Part shown: positions 57,312 through 64,000 of the stretch, one piece after another | How the letters are laid out: each line of letters opens with the position of its first letter | Numbering within the stretch: the first letter of the stretch is position 1 | Assembly (NCBI RefSeq): GCF_014197265.1 | Contig: NZ_JACIFH010000001.1 | Span: 1,550,001 to 1,614,000 of the forward strand | Origin: Microbacterium invictum | GTDB lineage: Bacteria > Actinomycetota > Actinomycetes > Actinomycetales > Microbacteriaceae | DNA length: 64,000 bases | Reading direction: 5' to 3' | Notes under the pieces: generated by a model | The model's input: only the letters and a program-made list of their open reading frames with translations | Databases searched by the model: none | Told to the model about the DNA's origin: nothing | Made by a program: the position numbers and the translations under genes

Positions 57312-58712
57312 ATGGCCATCCATACGAAGCACCCGATCACGACGCCCCCGGCGGCGCCCGTGCGGGAGAAGACCGGACACCTGTTGCTGCGCGGCTGGTG
57401 CATCTTCGTGCTGGCCGGGCTGCTCGCCGGGACCGCGTGGCTGAACGCCTTCGGCGTCACGGTGTCCACGATCGTGGTCGTGGGGTCGGCGCTCGTGTCG
57501 ATCGTGCTGTGGCTCTCGCTGCGTCCGGTGGTGCAGTGGCGCCGCCTGCCGTGGTTCGCCGTCGCGTACGTGGCGTGGGCGGTCGCCTCGCTGATCTGGA
57601 CGCACTGGCCGGCTGCCACCACCATCACCCTGGTGCTGCTGCTGACCACGACGGTGCAGGCGTTGTTCGTCGGCGCCGTGCTGACCTGGCGCGAGCTCAT
57701 CCGGGCGGTGGCATCGGCGCTGAAGTGGATCGTCGCACTGTCGCTCCTGTTCGAGCTGTGGGTGTCGCTCGTGTGGGGCGGGCCGATCCTGCCCGAGTTC
57801 GTGCGGCCCGACGGCCCGGTGGACGACCCGATCGTGTACTGGTCGCGCGACAACCTGTTCGACGGCGGGCGGATCCAGGGCGTCTTCGGCGATGCGAACT
57901 CCCTGGCCTATGTCGCGCTGCTGGCGATCGTCGTCTTCGCGGCGCGGATGGCGAGCCGGCCGCCCAGGCGCTTCCTGCTGGGCGCATGGATCGTGGTCGC
58001 GGCATTCCTGTTCTTCAGGGCAGGCTCTGCGACCGCCTATCTCGCCGCCGTCGGCGTGTTCGTCGTGCTGATCACCGTACTGCTGATGCGCACGGCGAAG
58101 CGTCCCGGCGGACGCACCCGCTTCTACGTCGCGTACGCCGTCGTCGCCGTCGGCGGTCTCACCGCGCTCTGGTTCGCGCGCGACGCGATCTTCTCGCTGC
58201 TGGGCCGTTCGGCCGACCTCACCGGTCGCGAGGGCATCTGGGAGACGGTGTGGGCCCGGGCGATCGAGCACCCCGTCATCGGGTGGGGGTTCTCGACGCC
58301 CTGGGTGCCCAGCGACCCGGGTTTCGCCGGCTGGATCACCGACCACGGCGAGACGGTCATGCAGGCGCACAACATGTGGCTGGACGTGTTCTTCCAGCTC
58401 GGCGCCATCGGGTTCGCGCTGATGGCGCTCACCTACCTCGCCTTCATCTGGCGCTCATGGTTCTTCGCCGTCGACCGCCCGCGGTGGGACATCGTCGCCG
58501 ACCGCCCATACTCCCCGCTCACGCTGATCCCCACACTCACCGGAGCGATCCTGCTGGTGCAGGGGCTGGCCGAGTCCGGACCGCTCGTGGGCTGGGGCTG
58601 GCTGTTCGTGGTCATGTTCGCCTTCAAGATCAAGCAGGCTCCCCTCATGGGCCGCGGCCCGTCGGAGCGTCGCCTCACGGGCGAGCAGGGCGAGCGGCTG
58701 TCGACACCATGA
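57312..58712 (+). CDS. O-antigen ligase/polymerase-like membrane protein (first copy)
   Basis: 466-residue protein with about ten to twelve membrane helices. It has the Wzy_C/O-antigen ligase region with a long outer loop near residues 290-360 that contains GREGIWETVWARAIEHPVIGWGFST (core REGIWETVWARAIEHPVIGWG) and the His in QAHNMWLDVFFQLG, typical of this superfamily. It probably polymerises or transfers an envelope polysaccharide. Its stop overlaps the second copy's ATG by 4 nt. Confidence 0.88.
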   Translation: MAIHTKHPITTPPAAPVREKTGHLLLRGWCIFVLAGLLAGTAWLNAFGVTVSTIVVVGSALVSIVLWLSLRPVVQWRRLPWFAVAYVAWAVASLIWTHWPAATTITLVLLLTTTVQALFVGAVLTWRELIRAVASALKWIVALSLLFELWVSLVWGGPILPEFVRPDGPVDDPIVYWSRDNLFDGGRIQGVFGDANSLAYVALLAIVVFAARMASRPPRRFLLGAWIVVAAFLFFRAGSATAYLAAVGVFVVLITVLLMRTAKRPGGRTRFYVAYAVVAVGGLTALWFARDAIFSLLGRSADLTGREGIWETVWARAIEHPVIGWGFSTPWVPSDPGFAGWITDHGETVMQAHNMWLDVFFQLGAIGFALMALTYLAFIWRSWFFAVDRPRWDIVADRPYSPLTLIPTLTGAILLVQGLAESGPLVGWGWLFVVMFAFKIKQAPLMGRGPSERRLTGEQGERLSTP

Positions 58713-60031
58713 GCGCGTCCGCGCCGACCCCGCGCGCCGGCGCCATGGCATTGCTGCGATCGTCGGCCCTGGCCGCCGCGTTCGCGACGGCCAGCCTCGG
58801 GGCTCTGTTCGCGACGCAGCTGCTGCGAAACCTCATGGGCGACGCCGGATACGGGGCGATCATCGTCGGCCTGTGCCTGCTCGGTGCGGCGATGCTCGTC
58901 GCACGGCGCCGGGAGTGGCGCTGGCTCGAGCTCATGCCCACCACCCTCGCCGCGCTGATGCTGTGGCTCCTGATCACCTCGATCTGGGCGCGCGACACCG
59001 GTGAGAGCCTCAGCGGCTGGCTCGCGATCGCTGCGCCGACATTCCTCGCGATCGTGGTCGCGCAGTTCCGCGACACCCTGCAGACCGTGCGCACCACCGG
59101 AGATGTGCTGCGCGTCCTGCTGACGCTGTCGCTGGCCCTCGAGGTGCTCTCCGGCATCCTGATCGACCTGCCCATCCCCTTCCTCGGGATCGGCGGCAAC
59201 ATCGCCCAGGGCGGCCCCGTCCAGGGGATCTTCGGAACCCGCACGGCGCTGGGGCTGATCACGATCATCGCGCTGATCACGTTCCTCGTCGAATGGCGTA
59301 CCCGATCGGTCGCGCCCGGACTCGCGGTCTACTCGGTGACCCTCGCGGGGGTGCTGGCGGTGCTGACAGGGTCGCCGATCGTGCTCGTGATGGCGTTCGT
59401 GGCGGGCCTGGCCACCGGCATCCTGATCCTGGTCAGACGCACCGACGCGCGGTACCGGGCCACCCTGCAATGGGCGATCGCGGCACTTCTGGTGTTCGGT
59501 CTCGTGCTCGTCTACGCGTTCCGGCGCCCGCTCGTGTACTGGCTCAACGCCGAGCCGGACTTCTTCACCAGGTCGCGGTTGTGGAACGAGATCCTCGACC
59601 TGGCCGAGGCGTCGCCGGTGCAGGGATGGGGGTGGGTGGGCACCTGGCCCGAAGGCGTCATGCCGTTCACGTACCTGCGGTACCTGACCGGTGAGGATCA
59701 CGGGTCGGCGCTGAACGCCTGGATGGACGTGCTCCTACAGGCGGGTGCCGTCGGTGTCGCGTTGTTCCTGGCGTTCGCCGGCCTCGCGCTCGCGCGGGCG
59801 TGGATGACCGCGTCGGAGCGCCGCTCCACCGTGTACGTGTGGGCGCCGCTGGTGCTGATCTCGCTGCTGGCAGACTCGATCGTGACCAGTTCGCTGCTGG
59901 GCGGTTTCGGGTGGTTCCTGCTGGTGGTGTGCGCAACGCGCGCGTCGCTCGTGAAGGGCTGGCGCAGCGGGATGGATGCCGGTGGGCCGACGATCGGCGG
60001 CCTGCCGCACGAGGGTCCACCGAGCTTCTGA
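58709..60031 (+). CDS. O-antigen ligase/polymerase-like membrane protein (second copy)
   Basis: 440-residue paralogue with about ten membrane helices. The signature loop is SRLWNEILDLAEASPVQGWGWVGTWPEG (core RSRLWNEILDLAEASPVQGWG), followed by GSALNAWMDVLLQAG. The His-containing motif of copy one (QAHNMWLD) reads DHGSALNAWMD here, a clear divergence. It is [15 protein letters not shown] coupled to the first copy. The pair suggests two polymerase or ligase steps on one glycan, or a heteromeric pair. Confidence 0.87.
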   Translation: MSASAPTPRAGAMALLRSSALAAAFATASLGALFATQLLRNLMGDAGYGAIIVGLCLLGAAMLVARRREWRWLELMPTTLAALMLWLLITSIWARDTGESLSGWLAIAAPTFLAIVVAQFRDTLQTVRTTGDVLRVLLTLSLALEVLSGILIDLPIPFLGIGGNIAQGGPVQGIFGTRTALGLITIIALITFLVEWRTRSVAPGLAVYSVTLAGVLAVLTGSPIVLVMAFVAGLATGILILVRRTDARYRATLQWAIAALLVFGLVLVYAFRRPLVYWLNAEPDFFTRSRLWNEILDLAEASPVQGWGWVGTWPEGVMPFTYLRYLTGEDHGSALNAWMDVLLQAGAVGVALFLAFAGLALARAWMTASERRSTVYVWAPLVLISLLADSIVTSSLLGGFGWFLLVVCATRASLVKGWRSGMDAGGPTIGGLPHEGPPSF

Positions 60032-60127
60032 AAGTGGCCCGGTGTGACACGGTGCCGGGTCGACCTGTCGGCCGTGCCGGCCGGGTTCCACAGGCCCATC
60101 CCAGCCGCCGACTGTCACGATTGCGGT

Positions 60128-61165
60128 ATGACCACGCCTCCCGGGCTGCCGACAAGTGCGGCGACCTTGCTGTTGCCCGTCGCCGACGGCGCCCCGGCGC
60201 AGCCACCGCACAAGCGCAAGCGGAAGCGCGACAGGATGAAGACCGCCTTCTTCAGCGTGCTCGCACTGTTCGTCGTGGTGCTGATCGTGGTCGGCGGCTT
60301 CGCGTGGAGTCTGTGGAGCTCGTTCAACAACGCCGACACCATCGCAGACGCGTTTCCCGGCGGAGACCGCCCGGCCGCGGTGGCCGGCACGCGGACGATC
60401 CTGCTGCTCGGATCGGACTCGCGCGACCCCGAAGCAGGCGAATCGGGTCGGTCCGACACGATCATGGTCGTCCACATCCCGGCCGACAATCAGTCGATCT
60501 CGGTGATGTCGATCATGCGCGACAACTGGGTCGAGATCCCTGGTCACGGCGAGGCGAAGATCAATGCCGCTATGGCGCTGGGCGGGGTGCCGCTCGTCGT
60601 CGAGACGGTCGAATCCTTCATCGCCACCCGCATCGACCATGTCGCGATCGTCGACTTCGAGAGCTTCGCCGGCCTCGCTGACGCCGTGGGCGGCGTCACC
60701 GTCGACAACCCGATCGAGTTCACGGCCGTCTCGGGCGAGCAGTTCGCGGCGGGCGAGGTCACACTCGCCGGTTCAGACGCGCTCGCGTTCGTCCGGGAGC
60801 GGAAGGCGTTCGCGACCGGCGACTACCAGCGCGCCGCGAACCAGCAGCTGTTCATCAAGGGCCTTCTGGGCAGCGTGCTCAGTGCCGACACTCTGCTGAA
60901 TCCGTTCCGCGTCAGCGAGCTGGTCTCGACCGTGTCACCCCATCTCACAGTGGACGAGGGACTGGATGCCTGGGCCGTGCTCTCGCTCGTCTGGAACGCG
61001 CGTGACATCCGCTCCGGCGACGTGCACTTCTTCACCTCGCCGACCTTGGGCACGGGGTGGCGTGACGGCCAGTCCGTGGTCGTGCCCGATTGGGACGAGA
61101 TCGAGGTCGTGCGCCAAGCGATCCGAGACGGCACACTCTCGGAGTACGAGCCGCCGGTGCTGTAG
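60128..61165 (+). CDS. LytR-CpsA-Psr (LCP) family cell-wall glycopolymer ligase
   Basis: 345-residue protein with a basic cytoplasmic start (KRKRKRDRMK), one membrane helix (FFSVLALFVVVLIVVGGFAW) and an extracytoplasmic LCP domain. Conserved acid and arginine residues appear in LLGSDSRDPEAGESGRSDTIMV and SIMRDNWVEIPGHGEAKINAA (cores GSDSR, GRSDTIM, RDNWVEIPG), and FVRERKAF follows. LCP enzymes attach teichoic-acid-like or arabinogalactan-like polymers to peptidoglycan. It fits the surrounding polymer-synthesis genes. ATG 60128 gives the normal short cytoplasmic tail. Confidence 0.92.
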   Translation: MTTPPGLPTSAATLLLPVADGAPAQPPHKRKRKRDRMKTAFFSVLALFVVVLIVVGGFAWSLWSSFNNADTIADAFPGGDRPAAVAGTRTILLLGSDSRDPEAGESGRSDTIMVVHIPADNQSISVMSIMRDNWVEIPGHGEAKINAAMALGGVPLVVETVESFIATRIDHVAIVDFESFAGLADAVGGVTVDNPIEFTAVSGEQFAAGEVTLAGSDALAFVRERKAFATGDYQRAANQQLFIKGLLGSVLSADTLLNPFRVSELVSTVSPHLTVDEGLDAWAVLSLVWNARDIRSGDVHFFTSPTLGTGWRDGQSVVVPDWDEIEVVRQAIRDGTLSEYEPPVL

Positions 61166-61223
61166 GGGAAGCACCATCAACTGCGGCGATAGGCTCGTAG
61201 CAACGTCGGGAGGCGACTGGTTC

Positions 61224-61243
61224 CCGTTGCGTCGACGCAACGG
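61224..61243. repeat. 20-bp perfect palindrome
   Basis: CCGTTGCG, TCGA and CGCAACGG make an uninterrupted 20-bp palindrome, in the 192-bp gap between the LCP gene and the next gene. It could be an LCP terminator stem without a loop, or a regulator site for the downstream gene. Confidence 0.6.
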
Positions 61244-61328
61244 CGGAGACCGAGTCCACCATGCCGCTGGCGATTGGTGCTCTGCGGGACGTGTCGCACA
61301 CGTATTGATAGTCAAAGGAGTGCAAGTA

Positions 61329-61361
61329 ATGCCATCAACTGATCGGTGGAACCGATTGTGA
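61329..61361 (+). CDS. Ten-codon leader ORF coupled to the glycosyltransferase gene
   Basis: ATG 61329 starts a 10-residue peptide (MPSTDRWNRL) ending in TGA at 61359-61361. AAGGAG lies 8 nt upstream, the best ribosome site in the area. The stop overlaps the GTG start of the next gene by GTGA, so ribosomes ending the leader can restart on the large gene, which has no clear site of its own. The peptide has no pattern of repeated amino acids that would suggest attenuation. Confidence 0.5.
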   Translation: MPSTDRWNRL

Positions 61362-64000
61362 GTCGGACACCTCTCGTTTCGATCGTGGTGGCGATGTACG
61401 GAGTCGAAGAGTATCTCCCTTCATTCCTTGCCAGTCTCGAGGCACAAGGGGCAGCCCTGTCAGATGTTGAAGTTGTCTTCGTCGATGATGGCTCGCCCGA
61501 TGATGCAGCCCGCATCGTAGACGCATGGATCACCGGCGTGAGCGTACGCGCGTATCTCATCTCACAACGCAACGGCGGGGTCGCCTCGGCTAGGAATGCG
61601 GGGATGGAGGTCGCTCAAGGTAAGTGGCTCACTTTCGCAGATCCCGACGACATTCTCGATACAGGGTATTTGTCCGAGGTCGTCGCAGCACTGGGAGAGA
61701 TCAACGATGGCGAGGAGGGTGCTCCGGCCCTCCTGTCAACCAACTTGGTGTTCACAGATGACACGCTCGCATTGCGGCGCGACGCCCACCCGTTGCGGAA
61801 CCATTTTGCGCGCGGTCGACGGGTCGTCAATCTGATTGATGAGCCGCAGATGATCAAGCTGTCGGCGGCGACGTCCTTTATCCGTCGTGACGAACTGATC
61901 AGACGTCAAGTCTCCTGGGATCCGCGTGTCAGGCCCAACTTCGAGGACGGCGCATTTCTTGCACGTTATTTGTTGGGGTTCTCTCAGCCACGCATGCTCG
62001 TGCTTCCGGAGGCGCGCTATCTCTATCGAAAGCGCACCGAGGCGACATCCCTCACGACGACAAGCTGGCAACAACCGGAGAAGTATACCGACGTGCCTCG
62101 GTACGGTTGGCTCGAGCCGCTCCGCGAGGCCGTTTCACTCTATGGCGCAGCTCCTGCGTGGCTTCAGAACACGGTGCTGTACGACCTCTATTGGTACCTG
62201 CACTACGACACTCAGATCCACAGTCCCACCCGGGCCATCGCGCCTGGCGTGCGCGATGAGTTTCTCGCCGTTGTGAGGGAAGTCCTTGCAATCATCGACC
62301 CTGAGACCATAACTGCCTACGGGATCACAAGAGTCTCCCCCCAATTGCAGGCGGTGCTACTCGCGTTGGGTGGTCACGAGCTCTCCCTCTCGCCTATCCA
62401 CGTATGGCGCGCCGACAGTGGATCAGGCCTGGTTCTTGTCAAGTACTACTTCGCGGGAGAACCGCCGATCGAGCACTTCACCGTCGGGGGAATGCTGATC
62501 GCGCCCGCGCACGAGAAGTACAGGTCGGTAGTGTACTTCGGCCAAGTCGTTCTTCACGAACGGATTTGTTGGATCCAACCACATGAGCCCATGGGGCTCC
62601 GCATCAACGGTCAACTGGTGGAGTTACGATACAAACCACCCGGCACGCACCAACTCTCCATGACGGCCGAGGGACTTCGCCGCAACCTCGGCATGACGTC
62701 CCGATCGACGTCATCGAGGGACGCCGGCTCCCCAGGAGCGGGCCAAGTCTCTACCGTCTCGTCCACTGATGTCCCGGTCGCTCCGTCAGGCCCGAAAACC
62801 AGGCGCTCAGCGAGCTTGCGCGACACACTGGGACAACAGGTGAAGAAACGACGCACCCAGCTCGACCGGGTATTGACCGGTCGATCCGTCGTCGCAAAAA
62901 AGCCGTGGGCCGCGTTGGCACGTCGAGCGGCCAAGACAGATCTCGTTCGAAGGCGCTTTGATGAAGCATGGGTCTTCATGGATCGCGATGTTCAGGCGCA
63001 GGACAACGCCGAGCATCTCTACCGTTGGGTCCTTCGTAACCGCCCGGATGTCAATGCCTGGTTCGTGCTCAGGCGGACTAGTACCGATTGGGAACGGCTT
63101 CGCGAGGACGGCTTCCGTCTGGTGGACTATGGCTCCACAGAACACTTTCTCCTTCTGGAGAACGCCCGATACCTTGTGTCGTCCCATGTTGATCAATACG
63201 TTCTTGCACCATGGAGCGCGAAGCTCTCTGGCCCCCGCCGCTGGATGTTTGTCTTTCTGCAGCATGGGGTGACAAAGGATGATGTTTCGCGATGGATCAA
63301 CCCCAAGCCTCTGCGGCTCATCGTCGCTACGGGGCTCGCTGAGTATCGGGCGTTCACTGCGAACGGAACACCGTACACGTTGACATCGAGGGAGGTAGCG
63401 CTCACCGGCTTCCCGCGCCACGACGCGCTGCTGCGAAAAGCGAACGAAGTCCAGGTCCACGAGCGACAGCTCGTACTCATCATGCCGACCTGGCGCGAGT
63501 ACTTGATGGGACCCGTCAGCGGTCGAGGGACCACTCGAGACCTCATCGAGGGCTTCGATGAGTCGAGCTACGCCATCCAGTGGAAGCGGCTGTTGGTCGA
63601 GTTGGTCGACAATGCCGCACTCGCGGACACAAACAGCCGCGTAGGCTTCGTGCCGCATCCGAATCTTGAGCCGCATCTCGAACGTTTGGATATCCCAAAT
63701 GGCGTCGAAGTCTTTCGTTATCGAGACCACGACATCCAGGACGTGATCACGCGCGCACGGGTGTTGGTGACTGACTATTCTTCGCTGGCATTTGAGGCCG
63801 CCTACATTCACACGCCCGTGGTCTATTTCCAGTTCGATGTCGCGCAGTTCTTCGAGGAGCACCCTCACCGGGAAGGCTACTTCGAATACGAGCGGGATGG
63901 CTTCGGACCTGTCGCACGATCAGCCGACGAGGCGGTCGCGGCGATCCAGGATGCCATCGCGTCGGGCAAGGGGCTCGCGGTGTACGAGCGACGAGCCGAA
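61358..64000 (+). CDS. GT2 glycosyltransferase fused to CDP-glycerol glycerophosphotransferase domain, 3' end outside window
   Basis: At least 881 residues, open to the window edge. The N-terminal GT2 domain (about residues 1-230) has VSIVVAMYGVEEYLPSFLASL, VFVDDGSPDDA and the DxD-like FADPDDILDTGYL. A middle region of about 200 residues has no domain I recognise. From about 520 the TagF-type glycerophosphotransferase domain begins (VFMDRDVQAQDNAEHLYRWV), with LQHGVTKDD, PTWREYL and VTDYSSLAFEAAYIHTPVVYF. It therefore probably builds a teichoic-acid-like polymer. GC content is visibly lower (roughly 55-60%) and codon choice differs from neighbours, pointing to transfer from elsewhere. Confidence 0.9.
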   Translation, partial: MSRTPLVSIVVAMYGVEEYLPSFLASLEAQGAALSDVEVVFVDDGSPDDAARIVDAWITGVSVRAYLISQRNGGVASARNAGMEVAQGKWLTFADPDDILDTGYLSEVVAALGEINDGEEGAPALLSTNLVFTDDTLALRRDAHPLRNHFARGRRVVNLIDEPQMIKLSAATSFIRRDELIRRQVSWDPRVRPNFEDGAFLARYLLGFSQPRMLVLPEARYLYRKRTEATSLTTTSWQQPEKYTDVPRYGWLEPLREAVSLYGAAPAWLQNTVLYDLYWYLHYDTQIHSPTRAIAPGVRDEFLAVVREVLAIIDPETITAYGITRVSPQLQAVLLALGGHELSLSPIHVWRADSGSGLVLVKYYFAGEPPIEHFTVGGMLIAPAHEKYRSVVYFGQVVLHERICWIQPHEPMGLRINGQLVELRYKPPGTHQLSMTAEGLRRNLGMTSRSTSSRDAGSPGAGQVSTVSSTDVPVAPSGPKTRRSASLRDTLGQQVKKRRTQLDRVLTGRSVVAKKPWAALARRAAKTDLVRRRFDEAWVFMDRDVQAQDNAEHLYRWVLRNRPDVNAWFVLRRTSTDWERLREDGFRLVDYGSTEHFLLLENARYLVSSHVDQYVLAPWSAKLSGPRRWMFVFLQHGVTKDDVSRWINPKPLRLIVATGLAEYRAFTANGTPYTLTSREVALTGFPRHDALLRKANEVQVHERQLVLIMPTWREYLMGPVSGRGTTRDLIEGFDESSYAIQWKRLLVELVDNAALADTNSRVGFVPHPNLEPHLERLDIPNGVEVFRYRDHDIQDVITRARVLVTDYSSLAFEAAYIHTPVVYFQFDVAQFFEEHPHREGYFEYERDGFGPVARSADEAVAAIQDAIASGKGLAVYERRAE

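Noticed and set aside
60032..60127. Riboswitch or structured RNA before the LCP gene
   Set aside because: There are GC-rich pairings (CCCGG/CCGGG), but nothing matches a riboswitch class known to me; a weak terminator is more likely.
62807..63868. 353-codon minus-strand frame inside the fused transferase gene
   Set aside because: The plus-strand TagF-like motifs are intact through this region; the antisense frame has no family match or start signal.

Overview
The window is chromosomal DNA of a high-GC actinobacterium, most likely a member of the Microbacteriaceae close to Microbacterium. The reasons are the GC-rich base composition (about 70% by eye), GTG starts, TAnnnT-N6-start leaderless promoters, and actinobacterial marker genes: two WhiB proteins, MtrA/MtrB/LpqB, SigR/RsrA, the fused 2-oxoglutarate dehydrogenase Kgd, PdtaS, an Rv3235-like protein and DUF3499. 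Gene order from whiB1 at 12.9 kb to whiB2/manA at 57 kb follows, from memory, much of the M. tuberculosis Rv3219-Rv3267 block, so most of the window is a conserved core region.

Layout. 0-12.6 kb holds a CorC/CNNM membrane protein (cut by the window edge), a GNAT acetyltransferase, guaB1, kgd, a lipid kinase, the thiol-stress pair sigR-rsrA, aroA, rsgA and bcp. 12.6-18.2 kb holds whiB1, an operon SAF-protein/CpaE-like ATPase/pdtaS read leftward, twin DnaA boxes and small regulators. 18.2-32.4 kb holds an aminotransferase, secA, a SufR-like regulator facing a DUF2249 gene, a DEAD-box helicase, a coiled-coil protein, hpf, comF and the mtrA-mtrB-lpqB operon. 32.5-38 kb is a tightly overlapped rightward operon: membrane protein, DUF4129, DUF4350, MoxR ATPase and DUF58. 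Its usual partners spoIIM and RDD lie at 41.7-43.6 kb, beyond an aquaporin, katG and fur cassette.

43.6-45.85 kb is the most unusual part. Two sets of related repeats, one of them an exact 84-bp tandem array, flank a gene for a PD-(D/E)XK (DUF559-type) nuclease-like protein. 45.86-57.3 kb holds ahcY, DUF3499, an Rv3259-like protein, an accessory group (DsbA lipoprotein, sirtuin, DUF2200, HNH, lipoate ligase-like), DUF5719, a large GT2 membrane glycosyltransferase, whiB2 and manA. 57.3-64 kb is an envelope polysaccharide locus: two overlapping O-antigen-ligase-like genes, an LCP ligase, and a clearly lower-GC gene that fuses a GT2 domain to a CDP-glycerol glycerophosphotransferase domain. This last gene starts behind a 10-codon leader ORF and runs off the window.

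Themes. Redox defence is prominent (SigR/RsrA, Bcp, KatG/Fur, DsbA, possible Fe-S regulators). Cell-envelope growth is the other theme (MtrAB-LpqB, SecA, MoxR/DUF58, LCP, glycosyltransferases). The word GGATGCC/GGCATCC is strongly over-represented and recurs as inverted pairs in terminators and promoter regions. No tRNA, rRNA, CRISPR array, insertion sequence or riboswitch was recognised.
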